Origin: Poa pratensis
Taxonomy: Eukaryota; Streptophyta; Magnoliopsida; Poales; Poaceae
Assembly (NCBI GenBank): GCA_947311845.1
Contig: CAMZMU010000096.1
Span: 11,746,910 to 11,810,909, forward strand
DNA length: 64,000 nucleotides
Direction of reading: 5' to 3'
The notes under the pieces are model-generated. The model was not told the DNA's origin, ran no database searches, and was given only the letters and a program-made list of their open reading frames with translations. Shown piece after piece: positions 8,684 through 19,370 of the stretch (position 1 is its first letter; each line of letters starts with the position of its first letter). The position numbers were made by a program, and so were the translations under genes.

Positions 8684-11600
8684 TCACCTCGAATCATCAG
8701 TGTCATAATTAAGTTGGTTCTCATTCTCACTATCACTATCACTATCACGTGAGATGTAAGTTGGAGGCTCATCGCACGGTGGAGGCTCGTCATCGTTGGC
8801 ATTGTCCGCTTGAAACTTCAACAGGATATCTATGTCCTTTAGATTCACCACTGCCTCACCACGAGTGTGTGCATTGCTCTCGAGGTCCTCAAGACCGCCC
8901 GTTCGTAAGCCAAAGTCCCCGAAATCCTCTTGCTCTTGATAGAAAATCCCCTCGTATGTTTTAGGGTTAATGTTGTTGTAATCGTCAGCGGAGGGCATGG
9001 GTAGCTTACCATGTGGCGATACCCGGAACACGACTTCCCAACCCTTGAGTCCCTCTTTTTGGCATGGGTAGGGCAAATAATAAACTTGCTTGGCTTGGTG
9101 AGCCACAATAAAGACATCGGCTCCGCTATAGGTGGTTGAAGTTTTAACTTCAACTAACCCAATGGAAGGGTCACTTCTCAGTCCACCGTGTGGTCCAGTG
9201 TCTGGGTCGAACCAGTGGCATTGGAACACAACGAGCTGGAGTTCTATGTTCGTACGATTGAACGTCAGCTCGTATACCTTCTCTAACCTTCCGTAGTAAT
9301 CAACACAATTGGCTCCATCGACTCCTCTAGATCCTCTCGTGAATACCCCAGTATTTATAGTTTTTGCATTGGGCCGACTCTTCTGGTGATTCTCTGTATG
9401 GAAGCGGTACCCATTCACATCATACTTCTCATACTTCATGACGGTACGGTCAAAACCTTGGGAAACACATCTCAACTCATCCGTCATCTCAACGTTGGAA
9501 TCAGCTCCCTAAAAGAGGGACAAGTTAGAAATTGTTTTGTGCATTAGTTATGTGTAAGAGGGACATGTTAGAAATTACCTTTTCCCTGAACCAAGACTCA
9601 AAAATTTCCCTCCGGGAGCACCCTTTTTCAGAAGAGTGTCCAGCTCCTCGACAGAGGGATCTGCCGTTCCCGACCACTGTTCATTCCTGAATTGCCTAAA
9701 AGAGAAAATACGTATTAGACCGAAACCGAGTTACTAGTTGCAAAGTAATTTGTTCACCATTTTACCTGATGAATTGGACTACTTCTTGCATGTTCGTAAG
9801 CACATAGAACATTATGGAATTCTTCTCTTCCTTGGTCAAGTCATATTTTCCACCACCGGCCTTGCCACCGGGACACTGGAAGAGGAGGAGCTTGGGGTCT
9901 TGCTTGGGCTCGTCGACATTGTACCGAGAGACCGGGTTATGCTGAGTGGGAACTTCATCGGGATAGTATGTTGTCACGGCGTCTGCCATCTCCCGAAGTA
10001 TTGTTGCCTCAGCTATGCATGCTTCAATCCTAGCTTTGTTTCCAGTTATGTTTCGAATATATTTAAACTCTCTCTCAATACAAAACTGCCAACGAAACTG
10101 CACCGGTCCACCCAAGAGTGCCTCGTTCGCGAGATGCACGACGAGATGTGCCATGGGAACAAAGAAGCCTGGCGGAAAGATCGTCTCTAAATTGCATAGC
10201 AACTCCGGCACAAGATCATGCAGCTTCTGAATAACCAGGGGACATATCTGCTTAGCACAGAGCGTGCGGAAGAAATGGCTCAACTCCGCAAGCACTCGCC
10301 AGACACGATCGGGGAGATACCCTCGAACCATCACCGGCATCAGCCGCTCAATCCATATATGATAGTCGTGACTCTTGAGCCCGGTGACCTTTCCCTTTTC
10401 AATATTGACTCCATTACTTATATTCGAACAATAACCATCAGGGAACATCACGACGTATTTGAGCCAGTGGAATGACTCCTTCTTTTGGAGACTATCAAGG
10501 CAGAAGTCGGCATTCGGCTTGAACCAATTTCTTCGACGATTGTCAGGAGGCTGCATGTGTAATTTCTCCCTATCGCAGAGCTTCTGAACATCGACTCTAG
10601 CCTTGACATTATCCTTTGACTTCTCAGGAATGTTCAGGACTGTGTGAAAGATCATCTCTCCGACATTCTTCTCGGTGTGCATCACATCGATGTTATGGGG
10701 AAGTTCGAGGTCCTTGTAATACTTTAGCTGCGTTAAGCCTGCCACGTGAGTCCAGTTGTGCGTTACACCATATCCCTGATATCGTGGGCCTGGTACCCAG
10801 CAGGCACGAGAGCACGTAGCTCGGCATCAACAGCTGTACCATCGAACTTCGGTATCTCTTTTACTTCACGCACAACTATGTCCTTCGTGAAGTTCTTTTT
10901 GTCTTCTCTGAACCGATGCCTTCTTTTGAGGAACTGTCGATGCTTGTCAAACGCGACATACTTGCGACCTCCCGTTAGCCAAAGGAACTCAAGTCGGTTC
11001 CTGCACACTGGGCATGGCCACTTACCAGCTGTACTCCATCCACAGAATAGGGCATACCCGGGTAGGTCGTGCATGGAATATTGGTACCACACTTTCATCG
11101 AGAAGTTTCTCCTCGATGCTCGGTCGTATGTCCACGTCCCATGTTCCCAAGAGTGGATCAAATCATCCACAAGTGGCTGCATGTAGACACTCAAATTCTT
11201 CCCGGGTATTCGGGCCCTGGAATGATCAGCGACAGAAATATGAACTTCCTTTGCATTAGGACTCCGGGAGGGAGATTGAGCGGAATAACAAACACGGGCC
11301 AGCAGCTGTACGAGGCAGTCGACATACCATATGGATTGAATCCATCTGTTGCTATCGCAATTCTGACATTCCGAGCCTCTTTTGCCTCCTCGTGGTATTT
11401 GGCATCGAAGTTCTTCCATGCCTTACCATCAGATGGATGTCCCATCTTTTTTCGTCCGGCCTCGTCCGCATATCTCTTCCCCTTCTTGTGCCACGTCATC
11501 TGTGTGGCAGTCTCCTCGGACAAGTAAAGCCGCTGGATTCTTTTTATAAAAGGGAGATATCGAAGAATCTTCACAGCGACTTTTTCTGCACCTTCTCACC

Positions 11601-12338
11601 ATTAGCTCTCGGTGGTATCTCATGATACCTGGCGGCCCCACAAAGGCTACAGTAGTTGTCATTCTCAAATTGTTTCCAAAACAAAAGGCAACCTTTTGGA
11701 CAACAATCTATCTTTTGATAATCCATGCTAAGCGATCCCATGAGTTTCTTCACTTCGTGCATGGTTTTAGGCAGACAATGCCCTTCAGGCAACATGTTAC
11801 CAAATGTTTTCAGACTAGCTTCAAAGCCTGCACGGGTGGTGGAGTACCGAGTCTTGTCACCTAGTGCTTGGGAGATGGCATCGAGCTGAGAAATCTTTGC
11901 ACCCTCGAATAGAGGCCTCTTAGAAGGCCATCATATCAAGGAAGGCCTTCGCGCTTGGCTCTGGTTCCTCGGTTCCTCCGGTGGAGGTGGAGAATCCGGC
12001 ATGTAGGCATCGTGGAGATCAACTATCAAGTCTCTCATCCCATCGTACTCATTGCCATCGATCCGCTGCCGCATCACCTCACCTCTGTCTTGTTCGTACT
12101 GAGCAAAGTCAACCAGCGTGACGTAGTTAGGCATATACCCATACAACCAAAGGTGTTTTGTCATTTCCTCCTTTCCCTGACGATGACGCCTCTCGCAACG
12201 AACGCAAGGGCACCATGGACGAACCAACTTTGGACCACGCGCTAACTCCTTCACTAATATATCAGTCTTCAATTCCCACTCATTTGTTCTTTTAACCTTA
12301 CTAATACGGCCACTGTACATCCACTCATTATCAGCCAT
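8684..12338 (-). pseudogene. TNP2-like CACTA transposase, frameshifted
   Basis: Catalyses excision and integration of CACTA elements. In order: an N-terminal transposase-associated domain (MADNEWMYSGR start at 12338; WCPCVRC; HLWLYGYMPNY), a zinc-like segment (CCPKGCLLFW, CSLCGAARY), the TNP2 core (LRYLPFIKRIQRLY, MGHPSDGKAWK, ATDGFNPYGM, IFLSLIIPGPEYPG, VYMQPLVDDL, MHDLPGYALFCGW, CPVCR), a DUF4218 region (LPELLC-like, IFPPGFF, HLVVHLANEALLGGPV) and a DUF4216-like C terminus (GVFTRGSRGVDG, YYGRLEKVYEL), ending at 8684. The frame breaks several times, for example after PEYPG near 11190 and around 11570 and 10750, so it is probably inactive. Some gaps near 9490-9760 may be introns. Confidence 0.9.
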
Positions 12339-12495
12339 CCTCTGCTTTATTGGGAGCCAAACAGAAACGCACTTCATAATGTGCAACAAGTAATAATAAA
12401 TTTATTCAATGTCACCAATTAATTACGGCCAAATTTTATCTTTTACAGCATGCAAGGGTTCACCTACACTTCTAATAGGTAGGGGCCTATCCCGC

Positions 12496-12697
12496 CCGAG
12501 TATGTGTAGATCGAGTCGTGTTCCATGTTCTACCCCGACCCGAGACGGAATTTTGGCAGCACCTCCCCGCTGTTCTTCATCACAAGTCAGTCTTCGATCA
12601 AAGGGTGTGCATCCGAAGAACAACGGGGAGGTGCTGCCGAAATTCCGTCTCAGGAAGGGGTAGAACATGGAACACGACTCGATCTACACATACTCGG
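12496..12697. repeat. 83-bp inverted repeat (long hairpin)
   Basis: The arm at 12496-12578 is nearly perfectly complementary to 12615-12697 with a 36-base loop. Both arms include the motif for 'gagtatgtgtagatcgagtc'. It lies 5' of the transposase start. A transcript across it would fold into a long, almost perfect stem. Confidence 0.9.
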
Positions 12698-12713
12698 ACT
12701 GTCCAAAAGGACA

Positions 12714-12792
12714 ATCCGGAAGAGGTACGGTTATAAATATGCAAAGATGGACAATCCTGCATATTTATAAATTTGTAACTCTTCCGGACGGG
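12714..12792. repeat. second hairpin, about 28-bp arms
   Basis: 'ccggaagaggtacggttata' followed by 'aatatgca' pairs with 'tgcatatttataa' followed by a segment ending 'ctcttccgg'. The loop is about 18 bases. It lies directly beside the longer hairpin. Confidence 0.75.
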
Positions 12793-13387
12793 ATCTGACT
12801 CGGGTTACGCGACTGACTTGGTGATCTAGACCAAAGTAAACCTATGCAGCAAGAGAGGCGAAAGATTTATACCCTTGAAGCGTGATCGGTGGCCGGAGAA
12901 GGTCGAAGACGTGCTCCGGAAGGGGGGCGACGAAACAGGGGCACCGAGGCGGCCCCTCCTCAGCTGGAGAAGAAGCCCCGCAACGACGCGCGGGACCGAC
13001 AATGCTGGCTGGCGGGAAGCTACAGCATCTGAAAAAGCACAAAATCGACATATATAAGCAAAATTCTCTCTATTTTACTTAATACGATGGAGGAACATAT
13101 GCAAGTACTTTTATAGAGGTTGGATGCAACCAATGTAAACTACTCTCGGTCTGGCCGTCGATGCATACGATGGGGATCGACACATTAGATTATACCTATA
13201 TAGAGGATCATGCAAGCTTAATTAAAATAAAACAGAATAAACCATAGAACGATGTAACCATATTAGCTAAACATAACACATATAGACAAGTAGCACAATA
13301 ATACATAGTTAGCATGCATGATAAGTCTAGCAGTACAACAGGTAGCAAGATAAGTCTAGTAGTACGACAGGTAGGATGATAGACATC
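12793..13387. other. CACTA spacer
   Basis: A GC-rich 250 bp (12860-13040) followed by AT-rich sequence. No supported gene. It may hold the transposase leader or an intron. Confidence 0.35.
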
Positions 13388-13900
13388 CTAAACTCGACTC
13401 GCGCCGGTGTCAGTGACGTCGTCCAAGCGGCCCCACCAAGAGGACAGGGTGCTGTTAGAGTCCTCCTGCTGCGTGCCGGAGGGGCCGGCCTCGCCCTGCC
13501 CGCGCTGCTGCAGGCTCTCGCTGAGGACCTGGTACTGGACCGCCATCACCTGGGGATCAAGGAGGAGATCCTTGACCAAGGGGTCATCCTCCTCGCGCTG
13601 GTGGCGCGCCCTAAGCAGCCTCTCTGCCTACCGGTGCTCCCTCTCCTCGGCCCTCGTCGCGATCCTCATGCCATCTGGCGCTAACATATGCGCCACGCTC
13701 CGCTCATCCTCAAAGTTAAGGATCGCTCTCGCCCCAAAGTGCTGGACCGCCGCGCAGTCGTACGCGCGGGCCGCCTGCCACGGGCACGTGAAAGTACCAA
13801 GCTGGATCTTCCTGTGATCCACTGTGATCTGAGCTGCCCAAGTCGGGATCTTCGTGGGTCTCCGGTGAACACCACGAAACTTTCGCTCCGGCTCCGACAT
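13388..13900 (-). CDS. AP2/ERF-domain protein carried by the CACTA
   Basis: A 170-codon minus-strand frame with start at 13900. Residues 7-63 are an AP2/ERF DNA-binding domain: the YRG-type KFRGVHRRP, the WAA-I strand (WAAQITV, where plant ERFs usually have WAAEI), LGTF, AARAYDCAA and a closing ILNF. The tail is acidic and glutamine-rich (QREEDDPLV, QQRGQG, QQEDSN). Codon 91 is TAG (13628-13630). The same frame continues afterward with the same tail character to a stop at 13388, so this is an internal nonsense codon just beyond an intact DNA-binding domain. It lies inside the transposon on the transposase strand. Host AP2 proteins regulate transcription. Here it may bind the element's ends (inference). 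Confidence 0.8.
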
Positions 13901-13920
13901 GATACTTAGTTAAGTAAAAC

Positions 13921-14235
13921 ATTTGATACAGGGATTAGTCATATATGAAATGAATATATGTAAACACTAACACCTAAATTTTCCTTCTATAATTGTCAAC
14001 AACATTTGATTTGCTACATCTATCCCTAAAATCATTTTGTTATTTTCTTTTTCAACAACATTTTATTTGCTACATCTATCCCTAAATCATTTTGTTATTT
14101 TCTATTTTCTACCACTAAATTTCCATCTATAATTTCTATTGTGCTATTTTCTAATTTCTACCACTAATTTTCCATCTATTTTCTATTTTCTACCACTAAT
14201 TTTCCATCTATTTTCCTAAAATCCTACTCCTAAAA
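13921..14235. repeat. AT-rich short tandem repeats
   Basis: A 56-bp unit ('caacaacattt' then 'atttgctacatctatcccta') occurs at 13997 and 14053. It is followed by three rounds of 'tttctaccactaattttcca'-type units. Noncoding, upstream of the AP2 gene. Confidence 0.7.
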
Positions 14236-14259
14236 TCCCTAAATCTAAAATACACAGAA

Positions 14260-14740
14260 AATAGGGTAGGGGGCGGGGAGCACCTGGCGGCGCTGAGGGT
14301 ACCTGCGGCGAGGAGGGGAGCACGGCGAGGGGAGCGGCGAGGTTGCGGGGCCGGTGCGGCCAGAGGGAAGCACGGTGGAGGCGGGGCGAGTGGCGGCGGG
14401 GTCGGGTAGGGGCTGGCGGCGGGGGGTGGGTAGGGGCTGGCGGGTGGAGGGGGCGGGGATGGCGGCTGGCGGGTGGAGGGGGGGGGTTGGCGGCGGCGAG
14501 GTTGGCGGCGGGGGTGGGTAAGGGCTGGCGGCGGGGCTGGGTAGGGGCGGGTGGCGGGGATGGCGGCTGGCGGGTGGATGGGGCGGGGTTGGCGGCGGCG
14601 GTGTGGTGGCGGGCTGGGTAGGGGCGGGGTGGCGGCGGGGTCGGGGCTGGCCGGAACAGGGCGGCGGGGAGCGGGACAGCCGCGAAGCGGGTCGGCGATG
14701 AAGCTGATATGCGGAGCGCGAGTGGGTGGTTGAGAGGAGC
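14260..14740 (+). repeat. G-rich minisatellite
   Basis: Imperfect repeats of 'ggcggctggcgggtggaggg' and 'gggtaggggctggcggcggg' with dozens of runs of three or more G on the plus strand. Long proline-rich frames on the opposite strand follow from the composition and are not taken as genes. It lies upstream of the AP2 gene, between it and the satellite array. Confidence 0.8.
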
Positions 14741-14907
14741 TGTGGCGGGATAAGGATAAGGCGTAGGACCTATAGCCGTCGGCATAGGGTTTTCCTTTTT
14801 TCATTTTTTCACTTAAATCATCTTTTTTAATGTATTCATTATTAATCTAAATTAATTTTAATAAGTTCAATATATTTTTATTCATTTTTACTTTAATATG
14901 TTCAATA

Positions 14908-17887
14908 TGGTCCGACGCTCCGGGGCCCCGCTACCCCCTTGACCGAAGCCGAGAGGGGGTAGGCCGGTGATGCCGGTCACACAACGGAGTGGGATATTTC
15001 ATATCTCAAACACCCAACACACTTGTATGCATATGGTATGGCACACCTAGGTTTGGGTGGGATTCGACGCTCCGGGGCCCCGCTTCGGCGAAACCCTAGA
15101 CCCTTGGGAAATAAGTCAAAGTTCCCGTCTACCCCCTTGACCGGAGCCGAGAGGGGGGTAGGCCAGTGGAATTTTTTGCTTGGTTGTGTTAGGTTAGGCC
15201 ATAGGAACATGGGAAACCAACTTTTGTCACAAGTTGTCAAAAGGTTGCCCCCGGTTCGCCCGAAACGGGAGTTTTCACCTACAAGTGTAGAAACTTACTA
15301 GAGAGAAAGTGATGTCGGTGAAGCCGATCACACAACGGAGTGGGATATTTCATATCTCAAACACCCAACACACTTGTATACATATGGTATGGCAACACCT
15401 AGGTTTGGGTGGGGTTCGACGCTCCGGGGACGCGCTTCGGCGAAACCCTGAATCTGCTAGAAAAACCCTAACGTTTTCGTCTACCACCTTGAACGGCGTC
15501 GAAAGGGGGTAGGCCAGTGGAATTTTTGCTTGGTTGTGTTAGGTTAGGCCATAGGAACATGGGAAACCAACTTTTGTCACAAGTTGTCACAAGGTTGCCC
15601 CCGGTTCGTCCGAACTGGAGTTTTCACCAACAAGTGTAGAAACTTACTAGAGAGAAAGTGATGCGGTGAAGCCGATCACACAACGGAGTGGGATATTTAT
15701 ATCTCAAACACCCAACACACTTGTATACATATGGTATGGCAACACCTAGGTTTGGGTGGGATTCCGACGCTCCGGGGCCCCGCTTCGGCGAAACCCTAGA
15801 CCCGCTGGAAATAAGTCAAAGTTCCCGTCTACCCCCTTGACCGGAGCCGAGAGGGGGTAGGCCAGTGGAATTTTTTGCTTGGTTGTGTTAGGTTAGGCCA
15901 TAGGAACATGGGAAACCAACTTTTGTCACAAGTTGTCACAAGGTTGCCCTGGTTCGTCCGAAACGGGAGTTTTCACCTACAAGTGTAGAAACTTACTAGA
16001 GAGAAAGTGATGCCGGTGAAGCGATCACACAACGGAGTGGGATATTTCATATCTCAAACACCCAACACACTTGTATACATATGGTATGGCAACACCTATG
16101 TTTGGGTGGGATTCCGACGCTCCGGGGCCCCGCTTCGGCGAAACCCTAGACCCGCTGGAAATAAGTCAAAGTTCCCGTCTACCCCCTTGACCGGAGCCGA
16201 GAGGGGGTAGGCCAGTGGCATTTTTTGCTTGGTTGTGTTAGGTTAGGCCATAGGAACATGGGAAACCAACTTTTGTCACAAGTTGTCACAAGGTTGCCCC
16301 CGGTTCGTCCGAAACGGAGTTTTCACCTACAAGTGTAGAAACTTACTAGAGAGAAAGTGATGCCGGTGAAGCCGATCACACAACGGAGTGGGATATTTCA
16401 TATCTCAACACCCAACACACTTGAATACATATGGTATGGCAACACTATGTTTGGGTGGGATTCCGACGCTCCGGGGCCCCGCTACGGCGAAACCCTAGAC
16501 CCGCTGGAAATAAGTCAAAGTTCCCGTCTACCCCCTTGACCGGAGCCGAAAGGGGGTAGGCCAGTGGAATTTTTTGCTTGGTTGTGTTAGGTTAGGCCAT
16601 AGGAACATGGGAAACCAACTTTTGTCACAAGTTGTCACAAGGTTGCCCCCGGTTCGCCCGAAACGGGAGTTTTCACCTATAAGTGTAGAAACTTACTAGA
16701 GAGAAAGTGATGCCGGTTGAAGCGATCACAAAACGGAGTGGGATATTTCATATCTCAAACACCCAACACACTTGTATACATATGGTATGGCAACACCTAT
16801 GTTTGGGTGGGATTCCGACGCTCCGGGCCCCGGTTCGGCGAAACCCTAAACCCTGGAAATAAATCAAAGTTCCCGTCTATCCCCTTGACCGGAGCTGAGA
16901 GGGGGTAGGCCAGTGGAATTTTTTTTCTTGGTTGTGTTAGGTTAGGCCATAGGAACATGGGAAAACCAACTTTTGTCACAAGTTGTCACAAGGTTGCCCC
17001 CGGTTCGTCCGAAACGGGAGTTTTCAACCTACAAGTGTAGAAACTTACTAGAGAGAAAGTGATGCCGGTGAAGCCGATCACACCCCGGAGTGGGATATTT
17101 CATATCTCAAACACCCGACACACTTGTATACATATGGTATGGCACAACCTTGGTTGGGTGGGGTTCCGACGCTCCGGGGACGCGCTTCGGCGAACCCTGA
17201 ATCTGCTGGAAAACCCCTAACGTTTTCGTCTACCACCTTGAACGGCGTCGAAAGGGGGTAGGTCAGTGGAATTTTTTCTTGGTTGTGTTAGGTTAGGCCA
17301 TAGGAACATGGGAAACCAACTTTTGTCACAAGTTGTCACAAGGTTGCCCCCGGTTCGCCCGAAACGGGAGTTTTCACCTTAAGTGTAGAAAGTTACTAGA
17401 GAGAAAGTGATGCCGGTTGAAGCCGATCACACAACGGAGTGGGATATTTCATATCTCAAACACCCAACACACTTGTATACATATGGTATGGCAACACCTA
17501 AATTTGGGTGGGATTCCGACGCTCCGGGGCCCCGTTTCGGCGAAACCCTAGACCCGCTGGAAATAAGTCAAAGTTCCCGTCTACCCCCTTGACCGGAGCG
17601 AGAGGGGGTAGGCCATTGGAATTTTTTACTTGGTTGTGTTAGGTTAGGCCATAGGAACATGGGAAACCAACTTTTGTCACAAGGTTGCCCCGGTTCGTTC
17701 GAAACGGAGTTTTCACCTACAAGTGTAGAAACTTACTAGAGAAAGTGATGCCGGTGAAGCCGATCACACACGGAGTGGGATATTTCATATCTCAAACACC
17801 CAACAACATTTGTATACATATGGTATGACAACACCTAGATTTGGGTGGGGTTCCGACGCTCCGGGGCCCCGCTTCGGTGAAACCCTT
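14908..17887. repeat. about 349-bp satellite array inside the CACTA
   Basis: Roughly eight and a half units in direct orientation. Taking 'gatgccggtgaag' as the register, units start near 14969, 15311, 15660, 16009, 16359, 16709, 17061, 17409 and 17747 (spacings 338-352). The first and last are truncated. Two sequence types occur: most carry 'ggggccccgcttcggcg', while the units starting at 15311 and 17061 carry 'ggggacgcgcttcggcg' with a distinct following 70 bp. Each unit has short open frames around its 'gatatttcatatctcaaaca' segment but no recognisable protein. Confidence 0.95.
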
Positions 17888-18056
17888 GAGAAGATTCGCG
17901 ACGTCATTTTATGTGGGTGGAGACTGCTATACACAGTAGCTACATACATATAAAAACATAAAAAATGAATAAAAACATATGAAACATATTAAACTTAATT
18001 GATAGTTATAAAATAAAATACAGAAAAAATAAAATAAGAAAAAACTTGGTACCTAT
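17888..18056. other. CACTA spacer between satellite and right end
   Basis: AT-rich, no feature seen. Confidence 0.4.
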
Positions 18057-18349
18057 GCCGATGGCCAAGCCGTCGGCGTAGATATATCAATTAAAAAGAA
18101 TATAACACGCTGAAGATAAAAAAACATACTATCTATGCCGACGGCAATGCCGTCGGCGTCTATATACGGAAAAAAATTAAGTAGTATACGCCGACGGCTG
18201 ATTGTACACCGAGCGTGGCCGTCGGCGTTGACATTCTACGCCGACGGCCTTTTGTACGCCGACGGCCAGTACGCCTGGCTGGCCTCGCCGGGGTCTCGCC
18301 GACGGCCCGAGAAATGGCCGTCGGCGTAGATTTGTGCCGTCGGCGTATG
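18057..18349. repeat. right subterminal repeats of the CACTA
   Basis: About ten copies of the GCCGAC-containing motif (TACGCCGACGGC or complement) in 290 bp, matching the left end, for example near 18137, 18190, 18239 and 18258. Confidence 0.9.
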
Positions 18350-18411
18350 ACTGCATTCCTGTAGTGAGAGGGAGTCACAGGGATCGCCGCAAGGGAGGGC
18401 AAAACGAGGAG

Positions 18412-19370
18412 ATGGGCGGCCGCAGACAACGGAGGATGATCAGCCATGAGAAGAAGAGAAAGACCAGAACGGCAACGATGATGATGAAGAAGAAGATTGC
18501 AAAGAAGGGCCCTACGCCAGCGCCGCAAGGTTCGTGCGTTTAATTTGCTTATAATTACTTCGAGTGACCCGGCCGTACACTAACACGAATACACGTACAT
18601 CTGGAAAAACAGATGCTTACCTCCGACTCAAACCCTCTGCCGCGCGCAGCTCAAGAAGCGGCGGCAGGACACGGAAGGCGAGGCAGCGGCGCCGCTCAAG
18701 GAGCACGACGACAACAAGCGTATGCATTCATGTGGACCTTCACATAACAGTTTTGCAATCCATTTGGACTGTTTTTGGGAGAAAATAGTATATGTCGTTC
18801 GGCTGTAATTTGACTATAATTTGATTCTCCTATGAACCAAACACCAAGGAAAATCGTTTTGTTTCTAGTCCTTATTCTATTAATTCCTATAGTATATTTT
18901 GACAACCAAAGAGGCATATTTCATGTTTTCCTCAGACAACGAACTCCACCGCTGCGACAAGAGGACGTGTGGCCTCTGTGGAGTAGGCAGAATCCACGAA
19001 AACGATGCCTTCTGCCCCTACAACTACATCGACGGGCTTTTCAGCCTGAGGACCTGCAGGGAGCGGTGCCGCCGGGGATGCACCCGCTCTTGCTAGCTTC
19101 TTCCTCCTCCGGCTCCGGGAGCCACCACCAGCTGTGGTGCATTGTACGCGTGACCAATGTGCCCCTGAGCCTCATCCGTGCCAAGAGCGAGCTGCATTGG
19201 CTCTTCAGGAAGTTCAGGCCGCTCGCCCCGTGCAGCCTCACGCCCGTGAGCCTGGACGACCCTGTCGGCTTCGGGTGGGTGGTGTTCGAGAGCCCCAAAA
19301 AACGCGCAGGACGCCATCAACAAGCTCAACGGCAAGCTCCGAGTCGACTGGGTCTATCCTCATACCTGAT
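18412..19370 (+). pseudogene. eIF3G-like RRM protein, right copy, frameshifted
   Basis: A start at 18412 opens a basic first exon (MGGRRQRRM..., KKRKTR) that appears to end at a GT donor near 18529. A second basic exon (LKKRRQDTEGEAAAPLKEHDD) ends at a GT near 18719. A third begins after a CAG near 18935 with CDKRTCGLCG...FCPYNYIDG, an eIF3G-type zinc segment. The RRM follows (IVRVTNVP, GFGWVVFE, AINKLN, LRVDWVYP). The frame breaks between zinc segment and RRM near 19050-19090. It breaks again at an A run near 19297-19302, where one extra A separates FESPK from the last 20 codons. The start lies only 45 bp from the CACTA end, so the native promoter is displaced. Confidence 0.6.

Larger units (their letters stand above)
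7727..18366. mobile_element. complete CACTA (En/Spm) transposon
   Basis: It begins with CACTACAGGAA (7727-7737) and ends with the exact complement TTCCTGTAGTG (18356-18366). It is flanked by the 3-bp duplication AGA (7724-7726 and 18367-18369), as expected for CACTA elements. Length is 10,640 bp. Both ends carry dense subterminal repeats (TACGCCGACGGC and its complement). Inside, on the minus strand, are a TNP2-type transposase (frameshifted) and an AP2/ERF-domain gene. There are also two adjacent hairpins, a G-rich minisatellite and a roughly 3-kb satellite array. Ends and duplication are intact, so it could be moved in trans although its own transposase is broken. Confidence 0.95.

Noticed and set aside
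14208..14804. Proline-rich ORFs of 190-198 codons
   Set aside because: They follow from the G-rich minisatellite on the other strand and are open in several frames at once, so they reflect composition rather than a gene.
14908..17887. Regularly spaced repeats that could suggest a CRISPR array
   Set aside because: Units are about 349 bp with no short repeat/spacer alternation, and this is a plant nuclear transposon.
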